Assembly: GCA_902537215.1 (NCBI GenBank)
Contig: CACBAM010000008.1
Span: forward strand, 30,582-94,581
Direction of reading: 5' to 3'
DNA from: an uncultured Alphaproteobacteria bacterium
Lineage (GTDB): Bacteria; Pseudomonadota; Alphaproteobacteria; Rhodobacterales; Rhodobacteraceae
DNA: 64,000 nucleotides
Of the stretch, positions 56,855 through 64,000 are shown piece by piece (position 1 is the stretch's first letter; each line of letters opens with the position of its first letter). Below the pieces are notes generated by a model. The model did not search any database. It worked only from the letters and a program-made list of their open reading frames with translations, and was not told where the DNA came from. The position numbers were made by a program, and so were the translations under genes.

Positions 56855-57393
56855 AAAAAGCTCAATAGGAGAAATATACTCAGGGCACTAACTATAATTA
56901 TTAAGGTAAGTAAACCAAGTCTATTTTCAATAAAACTTTGAACTTGTGATCCAAACCAAAATATTAAAAATCCAATAAGAAAAAACCGTAAGCCCCTTGA
57001 AAATAGTGAGAATAAACAGAAGTAAAAAAAATTCATGGAGCTTATACCAGATATAATCGTAACTAGTTTATATGGAATGGGTGATACTCCTGCTATAAAG
57101 ACAGCTAGAGAACCATTTTCGTTATAAAGTTCTTTGAAATTGTTAATTTGGTCCGTCAAAGCGAAGTACTCGGTTATATGTACTCCTATTTCTTCCCAAA
57201 AAATAAAACCTATATAGTAACCGGTTATACCACCTAAAACAGAGAAAGCGGTGCATAGCAGACAGTACAAAAAAAACTTTTTATTATTTGCTAATACTAG
57301 AGCGATCAAAAATGGGTCGGGAGGTATCGGAAAAATGAAGGCCTCCGAAAATGCCCAAAGACATAATATAAATAGAGACATTCTGCTGTTCAA
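56851..57393 (-). CDS. YqaA/DedA-type (SNARE-associated) membrane protein
   Basis: Small integral membrane protein, 180 aa. FPIPPDPFLIALVLANNKK near residue 21, GGITGYYIGFIFWEEIG near 54, and FIAGVSPIPYKLVTIISGISSMNFF near 100 are hallmarks of the YqaA branch of the DedA superfamily. The N-terminus is short by about 20 residues against relatives; the start is TTG at 57393 with AAGGG just upstream, or ATG at 57381. Role probably in membrane lipid homeostasis. Confidence 0.8.
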   Translation of the reverse strand: MNSRMSLFILCLWAFSEAFIFPIPPDPFLIALVLANNKKFFLYCLLCTAFSVLGGITGYYIGFIFWEEIGVHITEYFALTDQINNFKELYNENGSLAVFIAGVSPIPYKLVTIISGISSMNFFYFCLFSLFSRGLRFFLIGFLIFWFGSQVQSFIENRLGLLTLIIIVSALSIFLLLSFL

Positions 57394-57462
57394 TGCCCTT
57401 TTTATGTTTATACGATTTTCGAGTTTGGTATAAATAATAAATTCCTTAAATAAATTGAACTC

Positions 57463-57491
57463 TTGACTTTTTAAGTTGAAAGCAAGTTAAT
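57463..57491 (+). promoter_or_regulatory. Sigma70-type promoter of tRNA-Leu
   Basis: TTGACT at 57463-57468 and GTTAAT at 57486-57491 are separated by 17 bases. A start near 57498 would put the tRNA 5' end about 17 bases downstream. Confidence 0.5.
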
Positions 57492-57514
57492 GCAAGTATA
57501 TTTTTAATCTTTGT

Positions 57515-57600
57515 GCCCAAGTGGCGGAATGGTAGACGCAGCGGACTCAAAATCCGCCGGTAGCAATACCGTGAGAGTTCGAGTCTCTCCTTGGGCACCA
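57515..57600 (+). tRNA. tRNA-Leu (anticodon CAA)
   Basis: An 86-base gene with encoded CCA. The acceptor stem GCCCAAG pairs with CTTGGGC. The anticodon stem GCGGA/TCCGC holds loop CTCAAAA, giving anticodon CAA (reads UUG). A long variable arm is present (class II), and the T arm is GAGAG-TTCGAGT-CTCTC. Its 3' end is the attachment site of the downstream island. Confidence 0.97.
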
Positions 57601-57603
57601 TCA
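57584..57603 (+). repeat. Attachment site copy 1 (tRNA-Leu 3' end)
   Basis: The 20 bases from TCTCTCC through GGGCACCATCA recur at 61378-61397 with a single mismatch (T/C at the eighth base). The repeat covers the 3' half of the T arm, the acceptor 3' strand and CCA, and extends three bases beyond, as expected of a tyrosine-recombinase core site. Confidence 0.8.
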
Positions 57604-57652
57604 AAAATGACATCCTATTGATTTGTATGTATTTTGTGTGAACAATTCATAA

Positions 57653-57664
57653 GGGTAGACAAAA
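57653..57664 (+). repeat. Candidate integrase arm-site repeat, copy beside the tRNA
   Basis: GGGTAGACAAAA lies 49 bases after attachment copy 1. The same 12-mer is at 61264-61275, with close variants at 61277-61287 and 61449-61461. The last lies 51 bases after attachment copy 2, directly before the recombinase start. Confidence 0.5.
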
Positions 57665-57713
57665 ATGGCTACAAATCACTTGTAAAAGCACCAAAGCTTA
57701 CTGAGTGTAAAGT

Positions 57714-57827
57714 ATGATAATATTTGTAGCAACATTAGCCACCATCCTGCTTTTATCAAGTATTGGAGCAAAGCCGAAGAAACAGCCAAAGCGCGTGAGA
57801 GTGAAGGCAAAAAAAGATAATAAGTAG
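57714..57827 (+). CDS. Tiny membrane peptide with basic tail
   Basis: A 37-codon frame: one hydrophobic segment (IIFVATLATILLLSSIG) and then a very basic tail ending RVRVKAKKDNK. The tail recurs in a second frame on the opposite strand at the right edge of the window (63925-64000), where the changes are largely synonymous or conservative. This supports it as a real gene. The ribosome-binding site is weak. Function unknown; a single-pass inner-membrane peptide with a cytoplasmic or nucleic-acid-binding tail is one reading. Confidence 0.55.
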   Translation: MIIFVATLATILLLSSIGAKPKKQPKRVRVKAKKDNK

Positions 57828-57832
57828 AAATA

Positions 57833-58183
57833 TTACTTTATTTTTTCCAGAGCGGAGTCGACCACTAATGGATTAATCATTGTCCTCCACAATTTGTTTT
57901 CTTTATAAGCGTCAAAATTGGTAACAATGAAACGCTTATTATCTTTTGGATCGTGAAAAAGATCCTGCCAGACAAGAGTATTTTCATCCTCGTAGCAACA
58001 TTTAAAGTCCAGAAATTTAAGTCCTCCACTTTCAGTTCGTAGCATTTTTATATGTTCTACGAATTCATCTCTTGTAACGAGTCCACTTTCACGAATGAAC
58101 ATAAAATCGTCATGTAAGAGGTTTTCTAGTGTTTCTAAGTCGTTATTTTTTACGATTTTTATTTGTCGTATGAATTTATTCAT
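57833..58183 (-). CDS. NTF2-like (DUF4440/SnoaL-type) protein
   Basis: 116-aa protein with the cone-shaped NTF2-like outline: the N-terminal helix NNDLETLENLLHDDFMFIRESGLVTRDEFVEHI and strands LVWQDLFHDPKDNKRFIVTNFDAY. Members range from isomerases to stress-related binding proteins; nothing here fixes the role. It lies inside the island, alone on its strand with the next gene 93 bases upstream. Confidence 0.65.
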   Translation of the reverse strand: MNKFIRQIKIVKNNDLETLENLLHDDFMFIRESGLVTRDEFVEHIKMLRTESGGLKFLDFKCCYEDENTLVWQDLFHDPKDNKRFIVTNFDAYKENKLWRTMINPLVVDSALEKIK

Positions 58184-58276
58184 TAACTTCTTGATATTTT
58201 GAAAGGTATATACCTGACGCTAGTCTATTGTTGTAAAAGCTTCTCTATGTCAATCTCTGTTGAGATTCTAGAATCT

Positions 58277-58666
58277 TTATATTGAGTGATTAAATCCGAA
58301 AAAGTAACTTTGAAAAGTAGCTCCCATTGGCCGAAGAGCTTCCTTCAAATCTGGTTTTGCATTACCATAAATATGCCATCCCTTAAAATCAACTAGATCT
58401 GTAATTTCTGCTGCAATAGGGCTTGCCATATGATTTTTTAGGCGTTGCATATATCCTTCACTATCTACTAATAACTCTACTAATGTTGCTTCTCTTCCAT
58501 CATCAGAAAAATGCCACTCATAGCTTATAAGTTTCTCTTCATTTAAATCTAAAACATATTTTGATGATCGGTTCTTAACCCAATTTTTAAACTCATCAGG
58601 ATCTCCTTTTACGCTTACTTGAATAACGCTACAAATTTGATCTGAGTTTTCTCTAAGTCCTGACAT
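58277..58666 (-). CDS. Uncharacterised protein, possible dimeric alpha-beta barrel
   Basis: 129-aa protein with a good GGAG ribosome-binding site. The pattern IQVSVKGDPDEFKNWV, EWHFSDDGREATLVELLVDSEGYMQRLKNHM and a C-terminal strand resembles antibiotic-biosynthesis-monooxygenase-type (ABM) barrels. The plus-strand gene at 60450 in the same island also has an ABM outline. Function unknown. Confidence 0.6.
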   Translation of the reverse strand: MSGLRENSDQICSVIQVSVKGDPDEFKNWVKNRSSKYVLDLNEEKLISYEWHFSDDGREATLVELLVDSEGYMQRLKNHMASPIAAEITDLVDFKGWHIYGNAKPDLKEALRPMGATFQSYFFGFNHSI

Positions 58667-58841
58667 TTTTTCTCCATGATTTATTTAAAAGTTTCTTAAA
58701 AAATAGTTGGTAACATTGATTGCCTCAATCCCTGGTTAGAAAGGTAAAGGTTTCAAATCTTTCAAGCAAATGAAAAACACTACTATTTCTTAATAAAATT
58801 TTTTAATTGATCAAGGTTAGCAAACCATCTGCCTTTAAATT

Positions 58842-60173
58842 TTAATATATTTTTACTATATCTAATTTTTGGTCACGACCTTTGATGGAATATCGCTTAA
58901 CCCGTTTACTTTTAGCCGGTAACTTGATCTTATTTGCCAAGCTGTCGCTAATCAAGAAATCTGTATCAAACTCTTTACAAGCATCACATATTCTACTGGC
59001 AACATTAACAGTATCCCCTATTACAGCAAATTCAGTTCTTTGTTCACTTCCTGAATTTCCAACCACACAATGACCATAATGAATACCTATTCTATGACTT
59101 ATTTCAGGTAAATTATCTTTCGCTCTATCTAGATTCCACTCTTTTAGTTTCTTATTCATTGTTAAGGCACAATTAAAAGCGTTTTGTGCATCATTATCAG
59201 AAGATTTAGGTGTACCAAAGTTAGCCATTACAGCATCTCCGATGAATTTATCGACTGATCCTCCATGTCTAAAAATTGCATCGATCATAAGTGTTTGATA
59301 CTTCGAAAGTAATTTTAAAACTTCTTTAGGGTCCATTTTTTCTGAAATTTTTGTAAACCCAATTATGTCGGTAAACAAAATAGCAACTTGGAGCTCTTTA
59401 GGTTGCTGTTTGTCAATTGAAAATGCTGAATCTTCAATTTCTTTTTTAATATCGGGGGAGAAATACCTGCCTAAAACAGCATTTTTTTTCTCATTTTTTT
59501 GAATTGAGTTTGAGACAAATCTATTAAAATAAAAGATACCGAAAACTATTATTATTATAAACACGTTAGACATTATCTCGTCTCGCAGGAAAGCACTCGA
59601 GATTGCCATCCCATTATCCAGATCCTCCCATTTTTCAGCAAAAAAAACTTTAGGATGATTTAGAATCCAGTAAAACTTAAAAATAGGGGTCAAAGAATTT
59701 AAAAAAATAAATAAACACATTGCCCAAAATCGCATAAGAAAAACAGAAGTAATAACTATTAGTGGGAAAATTTGTGTCACAAAGAAGAGCCATCTTCCGG
59801 TGCCCGTATGCTCTTCAAAAGTCATTAGTACGAAAATATTTAGAAGAGCCTTAAGGTCAATCATGATAATGAAGAAGGCACAAACTATGATTATGAATAA
59901 AATTAGAAAGTAGGGATATAAATCAGCATTTCTTTGTTTATCAACGGAAATAAATAAGAAATAACTTACTAAGCAGGTTGTCAAAAACATAATAATTGGC
60001 GTTATAACGGTAAGGTAATTAACCCAAGCTAATTCGAAGTTTTGTTCAGTTGACATCGTTAAAAAACTTACGTACCCAAACATAAATAATCCCGCGAAAC
60101 AAGCAACCTTTGCAGATTGCAACTCAATTTCTGACCCCTGTTTCAAACTCAGTCCTTTATTTTTGATTTCCAC
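58842..60173 (-). CDS. Membrane-bound class III adenylate/guanylate cyclase
   Basis: 443-aa protein: six predicted membrane segments in residues 30 to about 230, then a linker (KKNAVLGRYFSPDIKKEIE) and a cyclase domain. Metal aspartates are in LFTDIIGFTKISEKMDPKE near residue 272 and GDAVMANFGTPKSSDNDA near 315. GIHYGHCVVGNSGSEQRTEFAVIGDTVNVASRI is typical of adenylate cyclases. It lies in the tRNA-Leu island and has no neighbouring cNMP receptor. Confidence 0.9.
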   Translation of the reverse strand: MEIKNKGLSLKQGSEIELQSAKVACFAGLFMFGYVSFLTMSTEQNFELAWVNYLTVITPIIMFLTTCLVSYFLFISVDKQRNADLYPYFLILFIIIVCAFFIIMIDLKALLNIFVLMTFEEHTGTGRWLFFVTQIFPLIVITSVFLMRFWAMCLFIFLNSLTPIFKFYWILNHPKVFFAEKWEDLDNGMAISSAFLRDEIMSNVFIIIIVFGIFYFNRFVSNSIQKNEKKNAVLGRYFSPDIKKEIEDSAFSIDKQQPKELQVAILFTDIIGFTKISEKMDPKEVLKLLSKYQTLMIDAIFRHGGSVDKFIGDAVMANFGTPKSSDNDAQNAFNCALTMNKKLKEWNLDRAKDNLPEISHRIGIHYGHCVVGNSGSEQRTEFAVIGDTVNVASRICDACKEFDTDFLISDSLANKIKLPAKSKRVKRYSIKGRDQKLDIVKIY

Positions 60174-60272
60174 TCACAGGTTATTTAAAAGAGAAATTTC
60201 TAACAACTAAAAAAAATAAAATCACAGAGTTTTTCTTAGAGGTGTTTTTTTACCAATAACTCAACACCCCAT

Positions 60273-60325
60273 CTGCTGCACACTTCAAGAGCATCGACCT
60301 ACACATCCCCTGTGTGCTATCGATG
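60273..60325. repeat. Short repeat and imperfect hairpin in the island spacer
   Basis: The 276-base gap between the cyclase and the next gene holds CTGCTGCACACT (60273-60284), repeated at 61210-61221 with similar flanks. It also holds a hairpin: CATCGA (60292-60297) with TCGATG (60320-60325), and inside it ACACA with TGTGT around TCCCC. Possibly remnants of a repeat element or a terminator between divergent genes. Confidence 0.35.
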
Positions 60326-60449
60326 AACAAGGGCTTGCTTATTTGTTATATCTTGGGTAATTCTGAATTGTCTATCGAGCATTTTTTTATAAGCGCTAAA
60401 TGCCTAAGGCTTTAAAGTAAATCTAGTTAAGTAAAAGGAGGAAATACAG

Positions 60450-60752
60450 TTGAAAATGACTAGCGTAATAGCGATCTCTCCAAAAGAGGGTTCAGCGGAT
60501 GATGTGAAGCAATTAATAGTTGATAGCCGAGCAGATGGGATAGTAGGTTTAGAAAAATATAGTATCGTATTAACTAGAGAAGAGCAGTTACTTGTTATTA
60601 ATGAGTGGGTCTCGCTAGATGCTTTTATGGATTACGTGAATGGTCCTCACAATATGATTGAGTTAATCGAACATTTATGTGACCGATATGATGAAGAAAA
60701 TGTTTGTAAGGCATACTCAGGAACAGTCATTCATGAAGAGTTAGCTAACTAG
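60450..60752 (+). CDS. ABM-type (antibiotic biosynthesis monooxygenase-like) small protein
   Basis: 100-aa protein with an ABM outline: TSVIAISPKEGSADDVKQLI, LVINEWVSLDAFMDYVNGPHN and a final strand. Such dimeric barrels include quinol monooxygenases and many uncharacterised proteins. The AGGAGG site (60436-60441) is eight bases from TTG at 60450 and 14 from the in-frame ATG at 60456, so TTG is preferred. Confidence 0.7.
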   Translation: MKMTSVIAISPKEGSADDVKQLIVDSRADGIVGLEKYSIVLTREEQLLVINEWVSLDAFMDYVNGPHNMIELIEHLCDRYDEENVCKAYSGTVIHEELAN

Positions 60753-60890
60753 CTTATTAAGCCGTATTTTTTCTTTTCCTATTTATTGCACACTCCTAAA
60801 ATAGTATACGTGTGGAACTCCGTTTTTAGTTTCTATGCTCATTTATATTTCAAATACTTTAATATTACAATTTTGCCCCTTGCTCTTTAA

Positions 60891-60917
60891 TTGACAAAAT
60901 TTAGAAATGGCTACTAA
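60891..60917 (+). promoter_or_regulatory. Possible promoter before the small secreted-protein remnant
   Basis: A consensus TTGACA (60891-60896) is followed 15 bases later by TACTAA (60912-60917), a short but usable spacing, 36 bases before the start codon of the following gene. Confidence 0.3.
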
Positions 60918-60953
60918 ATTTAATATACAGACACATATATAAAAGGAGAGATC

Positions 60954-61194
60954 ATGACATTTCTGAGATTGTTTATATTTACTGCTTTATTTTCTGTTGT
61001 AGGTTCTTTTGCCTCGGCACAATCCGATAAAAAAATGGTCAACTAAACAATGTTCCGATTTATATAAAGCAATAGGGTTTTTCACAGCTCTTGCCGATAA
61101 GCAATGGAAAAAAAAGAGTGAGGAAAAGGGAGCGCTCTACGCTTCAGTCGCAGCGGATTATTCTACTGTATATCAAACAGTCTGTGATAAGTAA
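60954..61194 (+). pseudogene. Small secreted protein, frameshifted
   Basis: ATG at 60954 follows AAGGAGAG and encodes a clear signal peptide (MTFLRLFIFTALFSVVGSF-ASA). The frame stops at 61044-61046. The remaining domain (KKWSTKQCSDLYKAIGFF to VYQTVCDK) is intact in the +1 frame. Removing one base from the A7 run at 61029-61035 joins them into a protein of about 79 residues with two cysteines, a likely disulfide. Family not recognised. It is either a real pseudogene or a consensus error. Confidence 0.6.
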
Positions 61195-61263
61195 GTTAAA
61201 AATCCGCACCTGCTGCACACTCTAAGGACATACTACGTAAGCGCCCCCAGTGGTCTGGCATTG

Positions 61264-61287
61264 GGGTAGACAAAACGGTAGACAAAT
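61264..61287 (+). repeat. Tandem candidate integrase arm-site repeats
   Basis: GGGTAGACAAAA (61264-61275) is followed after one base by GGTAGACAAAT (61277-61287). They lie about 90 bases left of attachment copy 2 and match the copy at 57653-57664. Confidence 0.5.
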
Positions 61288-61377
61288 ATGTGCGTCTTGA
61301 CATGAACTACACTTTACCTAACATATTGATATTGCTTACTTTGATGTAGTCATTGGTGCATGTACGAAGCAATTAAC

Positions 61378-61397
61378 TCTCTCCCTGGGCACCATCA
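61378..61397 (+). repeat. Attachment site copy 2
   Basis: Matches the tRNA-Leu 3' end (57584-57603) at 19 of 20 bases, without the rest of a tRNA. It lies 63 bases before the recombinase start. It bounds a 3.8-kb segment with the first copy and marks the left end of a second element that carries the recombinase. Confidence 0.8.
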
Positions 61398-61460
61398 TAA
61401 TTAAATATTAGCTATATTTACTTGGCTTTGATGAAATTTAGTCAAGGAGGGTAGACCAAA

Positions 61461-62598
61461 ATGAAGCTTATACATTTCAAGAGCGTGGAATATTTTTTTT
61501 CAAAGCGAGTGCCGGCAGATTTAAGAGAACTATACAAAGTTGGTCGTTTGACCTATTCGCTTAAAGCTAAATGCCCTAAAACAGCTGGGAAGCAGGTCAG
61601 AGATGCATTACATAAATTAGAGGTATATTGGAATAAAGTACGGTTGGATAAGGAACTGCCATGCAGTCAATTTCTTGTATCTGCCACAAACAATCAAAGC
61701 AATGATTTAAGCATTAAATTTACAAAGGTGGCCCACCTGTATCTAGAGTTAATAGGTAAAAATAAAGGTGTTACTTTTTATAACTCAGTTCAGAGAGCTA
61801 CTAGATATATAATAAGCTCCATCGGAGATAAAGATTTAGCCAGTTATACGAGAGCTATTGCAAACTTCTTTAGAGATTATCTCTTAAAAAGAGAATTAGC
61901 AGGAAGTTCTATTACAAGAATATTAGCTGTCGTAAAGGCTATCTTTAACTTTGCTAACAATGAGAATGGTCTGAGTTTAAAGAACCACTTTAGTGGGCTC
62001 CGATTTGACCGATTTGCAGGGGTAGGGAGCATAGAGCCAATTCCTATCAAAACCATACGAGCTATACAAAAGAGATGCATAGAGATTTATGATGAGCTGA
62101 GATGGCTTATAGCTCTTATATCAGATACAGGAATGAGATTAGCAGGATCAACAGGTCTTTTGGTAGAAGATATTAGACTAGACCCGGAGGTAAGTTTTTG
62201 TTTTGGTGCAAAGCCATCCATGGAGACATTTAAAGACAACGAGCAGCAAAAGGGAGATTCCTTTAGTCGGAGCAGCTTTTTGGTCAGCCATGAGAATTAA
62301 AGAAATGTCGGGGAGCAAATTTACGTTTCCAAGATATAATACTTCATCCTACACTAGTACTAATACTGCCAGCGCATCGCTTAACAAATGGTTGAGAAGT
62401 GAAGGTTTCGGTCAGTATAAAATGCATAGCTTTAGACATTCATTGAGAGATAGATTGAGATATGTTGGTTGTCCTTCTGAGATTACTGACCAGATAGGTG
62501 GGTGGTCTAATAAGACAGTTGGGCAGAGCTATGGTAACGGTTATAGGCTATGTGACTTGAATAAATGGATGCAAAAATTGGTGTTGAACGCGGCGTGA
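61461..62598 (+). pseudogene. Tyrosine recombinase (phage-type integrase), frameshifted
   Basis: A GGAGGG site precedes ATG 61461. The first 245 codons give the N-terminal arm-binding and core-binding domains and the first catalytic arginine (SDTGMRLAG). The rest is in the +1 frame: the lysine region HPWRHLKTTSSKREIPLVG, HSFRHSLRDRLR (H-x-x-R), GGWSNKTVGQSY with the tryptophan and the nucleophile tyrosine. Removing one base from the T5 run at 62195-62199 restores one protein of about 378 aa. All catalytic residues survive, so inactivation is recent, or the shift is a sequence error. Confidence 0.88.
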
Positions 62599-62807
62599 GA
62601 GCTATTTTAAGTCTTGCAGAGACCGGACTTTCAGCTGATTTAAACCAAAGGAGGGTAATAGAGAGAATCTAATACCGATTCGAAGAGCGAGGGTAATTTT
62701 GAATAACGATTTTCTAGTAACCATACGTCAACTCAAACATCCTGCTGTTGTAAAATGGAAAAGAGTAGGGAATACTTTTACGATTGTTAAAATTGGAAAG
62801 AATAATT

Positions 62808-63227
62808 ATGAAAGTAGAAAACTTTGAAAAATCTTTGAAGCTTTCCCATAAAGGAAATATATCTAAGCTATTTAACATTCGATTTATCGCTTTTGAAAGT
62901 GAGACTGCAACTTTCGAAGTTTTGTTTCCTGATATTTGCTTGAACCCTCACGGAACTGTTCAAGGCGGAATGGTTACATGTGTTTTGGATGAAACAACAG
63001 GTATAACTGCATCGGCTTATGCTGACGGAAAGTATTTGTTCAATACTACAGATATTCATGTATCCTTTCATCGCCCGACTTTTGAGGGGAAGGCCTTAAT
63101 CCGAACGAATATTCTAAAGTCGGGCAGGACTATTACGTCAATACAAGGGCAGTTATTTTCTCATAAGGATAAACTTGCAGCGACAGTATTGCATACAGGT
63201 ATGATAGTAAAAAGGCAAGAAGAGTAG
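62808..63227 (+). CDS. PaaI-type hotdog thioesterase
   Basis: 139-aa acyl-CoA thioesterase-fold protein. The hotdog motif NPHGTVQGGMVTCVLDETTG near residue 44 keeps the glycine-rich turn and the helix aspartate-glutamate pair, and TDIHVSFHRPTFEGK is the usual strand region. The ATG at 62808 is used; an upstream in-frame TTG lacks a ribosome-binding site. Substrate unknown. The 209 bases before it hold only a doubtful 42-codon frame. Confidence 0.85.
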   Translation: MKVENFEKSLKLSHKGNISKLFNIRFIAFESETATFEVLFPDICLNPHGTVQGGMVTCVLDETTGITASAYADGKYLFNTTDIHVSFHRPTFEGKALIRTNILKSGRTITSIQGQLFSHKDKLAATVLHTGMIVKRQEE

Positions 63228-63321
63228 ATATTACGGGGTAAATGGGGTTGTTTTGTGATAATCTATGGACCTATATCACTCGATACTTCTTAATTTTGAA
63301 AACAGAAAATTTTATTACGCT

Positions 63322-63916
63322 ATGAAATTTACAGGAATATTATTTTCTTTCCTTATCTTTTTGTTTGGAGGCTACGATATAAGTCGGGGTAGTGAACTGC
63401 AAAGAGCCGCTGCTGCATACAAAGAGGGAGACTATGACAGTGCTCTGAAGATATTTATGCCATTAGCAGAAAAAAAGATATGATTGCCCAATTCAACGTG
63501 GCAAAGATGTATCGTAAGGGGACAGGCGTTCCCAAAGATTATAAGACTGCTGTAAAATGGTTTGCCCTTTCTGCCGAACAGGGCGACGCTAAAGCGCAAT
63601 ATCACCTAGGGGTGGCACACAGTTTTGGACTCGGCGTAGTACCTGACTATAAAATTGCATTAAAATGGTTTAGTAGGTCCGCAGAACAAGGTAATACTTT
63701 TCTCAGTATCATCTGTCTAGGTTATATTATTTAGGGAATGGAGTACCAGAAGATAAAGTGTATGCACACATGTGGGCAAATCTAGCATCCTCAAGTGGAT
63801 TCGTAATGGCTCAATAACTTCGTCAACTACTCACAGAGAAAATGAACTCAAATCAGATAGTAAGGGCCCAAGAATTAGCCAGAGAATGCTTTAAGAAGAA
63901 TTATAAAGGATGTTAG
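63322..63916 (+). pseudogene. Secreted Sel1-repeat protein, decayed
   Basis: Starts with a signal sequence (MKFTGILFSFLIFLFGG) and continues into Sel1 repeats (AAAYKEGDYDSALKIFMPLAE, then MYRKGTGVPKDYKTAVKWFALSAEQGD). It is broken by missing bases in the A7 run at 63470-63476 and the T4 run at 63698-63701, and by an in-frame TAA at 63815-63817. After these the conserved end (LTEKMNSNQIVRAQELAREC) is still readable to the TAG at 63914. Three lesions make decay likely rather than error. Confidence 0.75.
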
Positions 63917-63924
63917 AAAACTAA

Positions 63925-64000
63925 CTACTTATTACCTTTTTTCGCCTTCACCCTGACAAGCCTTGGCTGTTGCTTTGCCTTTGCTCCGAGCTTTGTTAAA
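63925..64000 (-). CDS. Tiny basic peptide, second copy (partial at window edge)
   Basis: The last 24 codons of a frame running off the right edge: LTKLGAKAKQQPRLVRVKAKKGNK. It matches the tail of the 37-aa peptide at 57714-57827 (GAKPKKQPKRVRVKAKKDNK). Several differences are synonymous third-position changes. The N-terminal hydrophobic segment would lie beyond the window. Confidence 0.5.
   Translation of the reverse strand, partial: LTKLGAKAKQQPRLVRVKAKKGNK

Noticed and set aside
60954..61194. Programmed -1 frameshift in the small secreted protein gene
   Set aside because: The required change of frame is +1, opposite to that produced by a -1 slip at the A7 run.
62699..62827. 42-codon frame starting at TTG before the thioesterase gene
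   Set aside because: It overlaps the thioesterase start, has only a moderate GAGGG site and no recognisable features. It may be chance.

Overview
The window is AT-rich, gene-dense DNA from a Gram-negative heterotroph, most likely a streamlined marine alphaproteobacterium. Evidence for this is the red-type (form IC/ID) RuBisCO with CbbX, the heterotetrameric sarcosine oxidase next to fhs and folD, the DmdA-type demethylase, the urtABCDE-ureDABCEFG block, MlaA and DsbB. The lineage is an inference from gene content; no rRNA gene is present.

Layout. 1-6.3 kb: a branched-chain-type ABC importer (livG-H-M, binding protein, livF) that runs into a PaaK-like CoA ligase. 6.4-13.9 kb: leucine/isoleucine catabolism (thiolase, HSD10-like dehydrogenase, isovaleryl-CoA dehydrogenase, methylcrotonyl-CoA carboxylase beta and alpha, HMG-CoA lyase). 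14-25 kb: the urea ABC transporter urtABCDE and urease ureD-A-B-C-E-F-G, behind a leader rich in inverted repeats. The missing leucine-pathway enzyme, a methylglutaconyl-CoA hydratase, is coupled to the end of ureG. 26.4-32.8 kb, minus strand: a very tight six-gene run holding a carnitine dehydrogenase-thioesterase fusion, a beta-keto acid cleavage enzyme, a DmdA-like demethylase, a transthyretin/HIUase-like protein, a TPP enzyme and a uronate-dehydrogenase-like protein. This combination is the best candidate here for an undescribed pathway. 33.2-40.8 kb, minus strand: soxBDAG-fhs-folD, which demethylates sarcosine and oxidises the one-carbon unit to formate. 41-43.5 kb: a glutamine amidotransferase and a signalling pair (alpha/beta-hydrolase-cyclase fusion plus cNMP-binding protein). 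43.6-49.8 kb: a Calvin-cycle operon, cbbF-P-A-L-S-X, led by a small membrane protein. 49.8-57.4 kb: housekeeping genes (mlaA, cysS, cimA, a squalene/phytoene-synthase-fold protein, an AlkA-type glycosylase, an esterase, an HNH nuclease, dsbB, a YqaA-like membrane protein).

57.5-64 kb is a degraded integrative island at tRNA-Leu(CAA). The 3' end of the tRNA is repeated (19 of 20 bases) 3.8 kb downstream, just before a frameshifted tyrosine recombinase. Between and beyond the copies lie small, weakly recognisable genes, a second membrane cyclase, two further pseudogenes, and two copies of a tiny basic membrane peptide in opposite orientation.

Together the genes describe an organism that scavenges methylated amines (carnitine, betaine-derived sarcosine, possibly DMSP), urea and branched-chain amino acids. 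It passes one-carbon units through tetrahydrofolate and can fix CO2 by the Calvin cycle. No light-harvesting, sulfur-oxidation or CO-oxidation genes are in the window, so the energy source for CO2 fixation cannot be judged.
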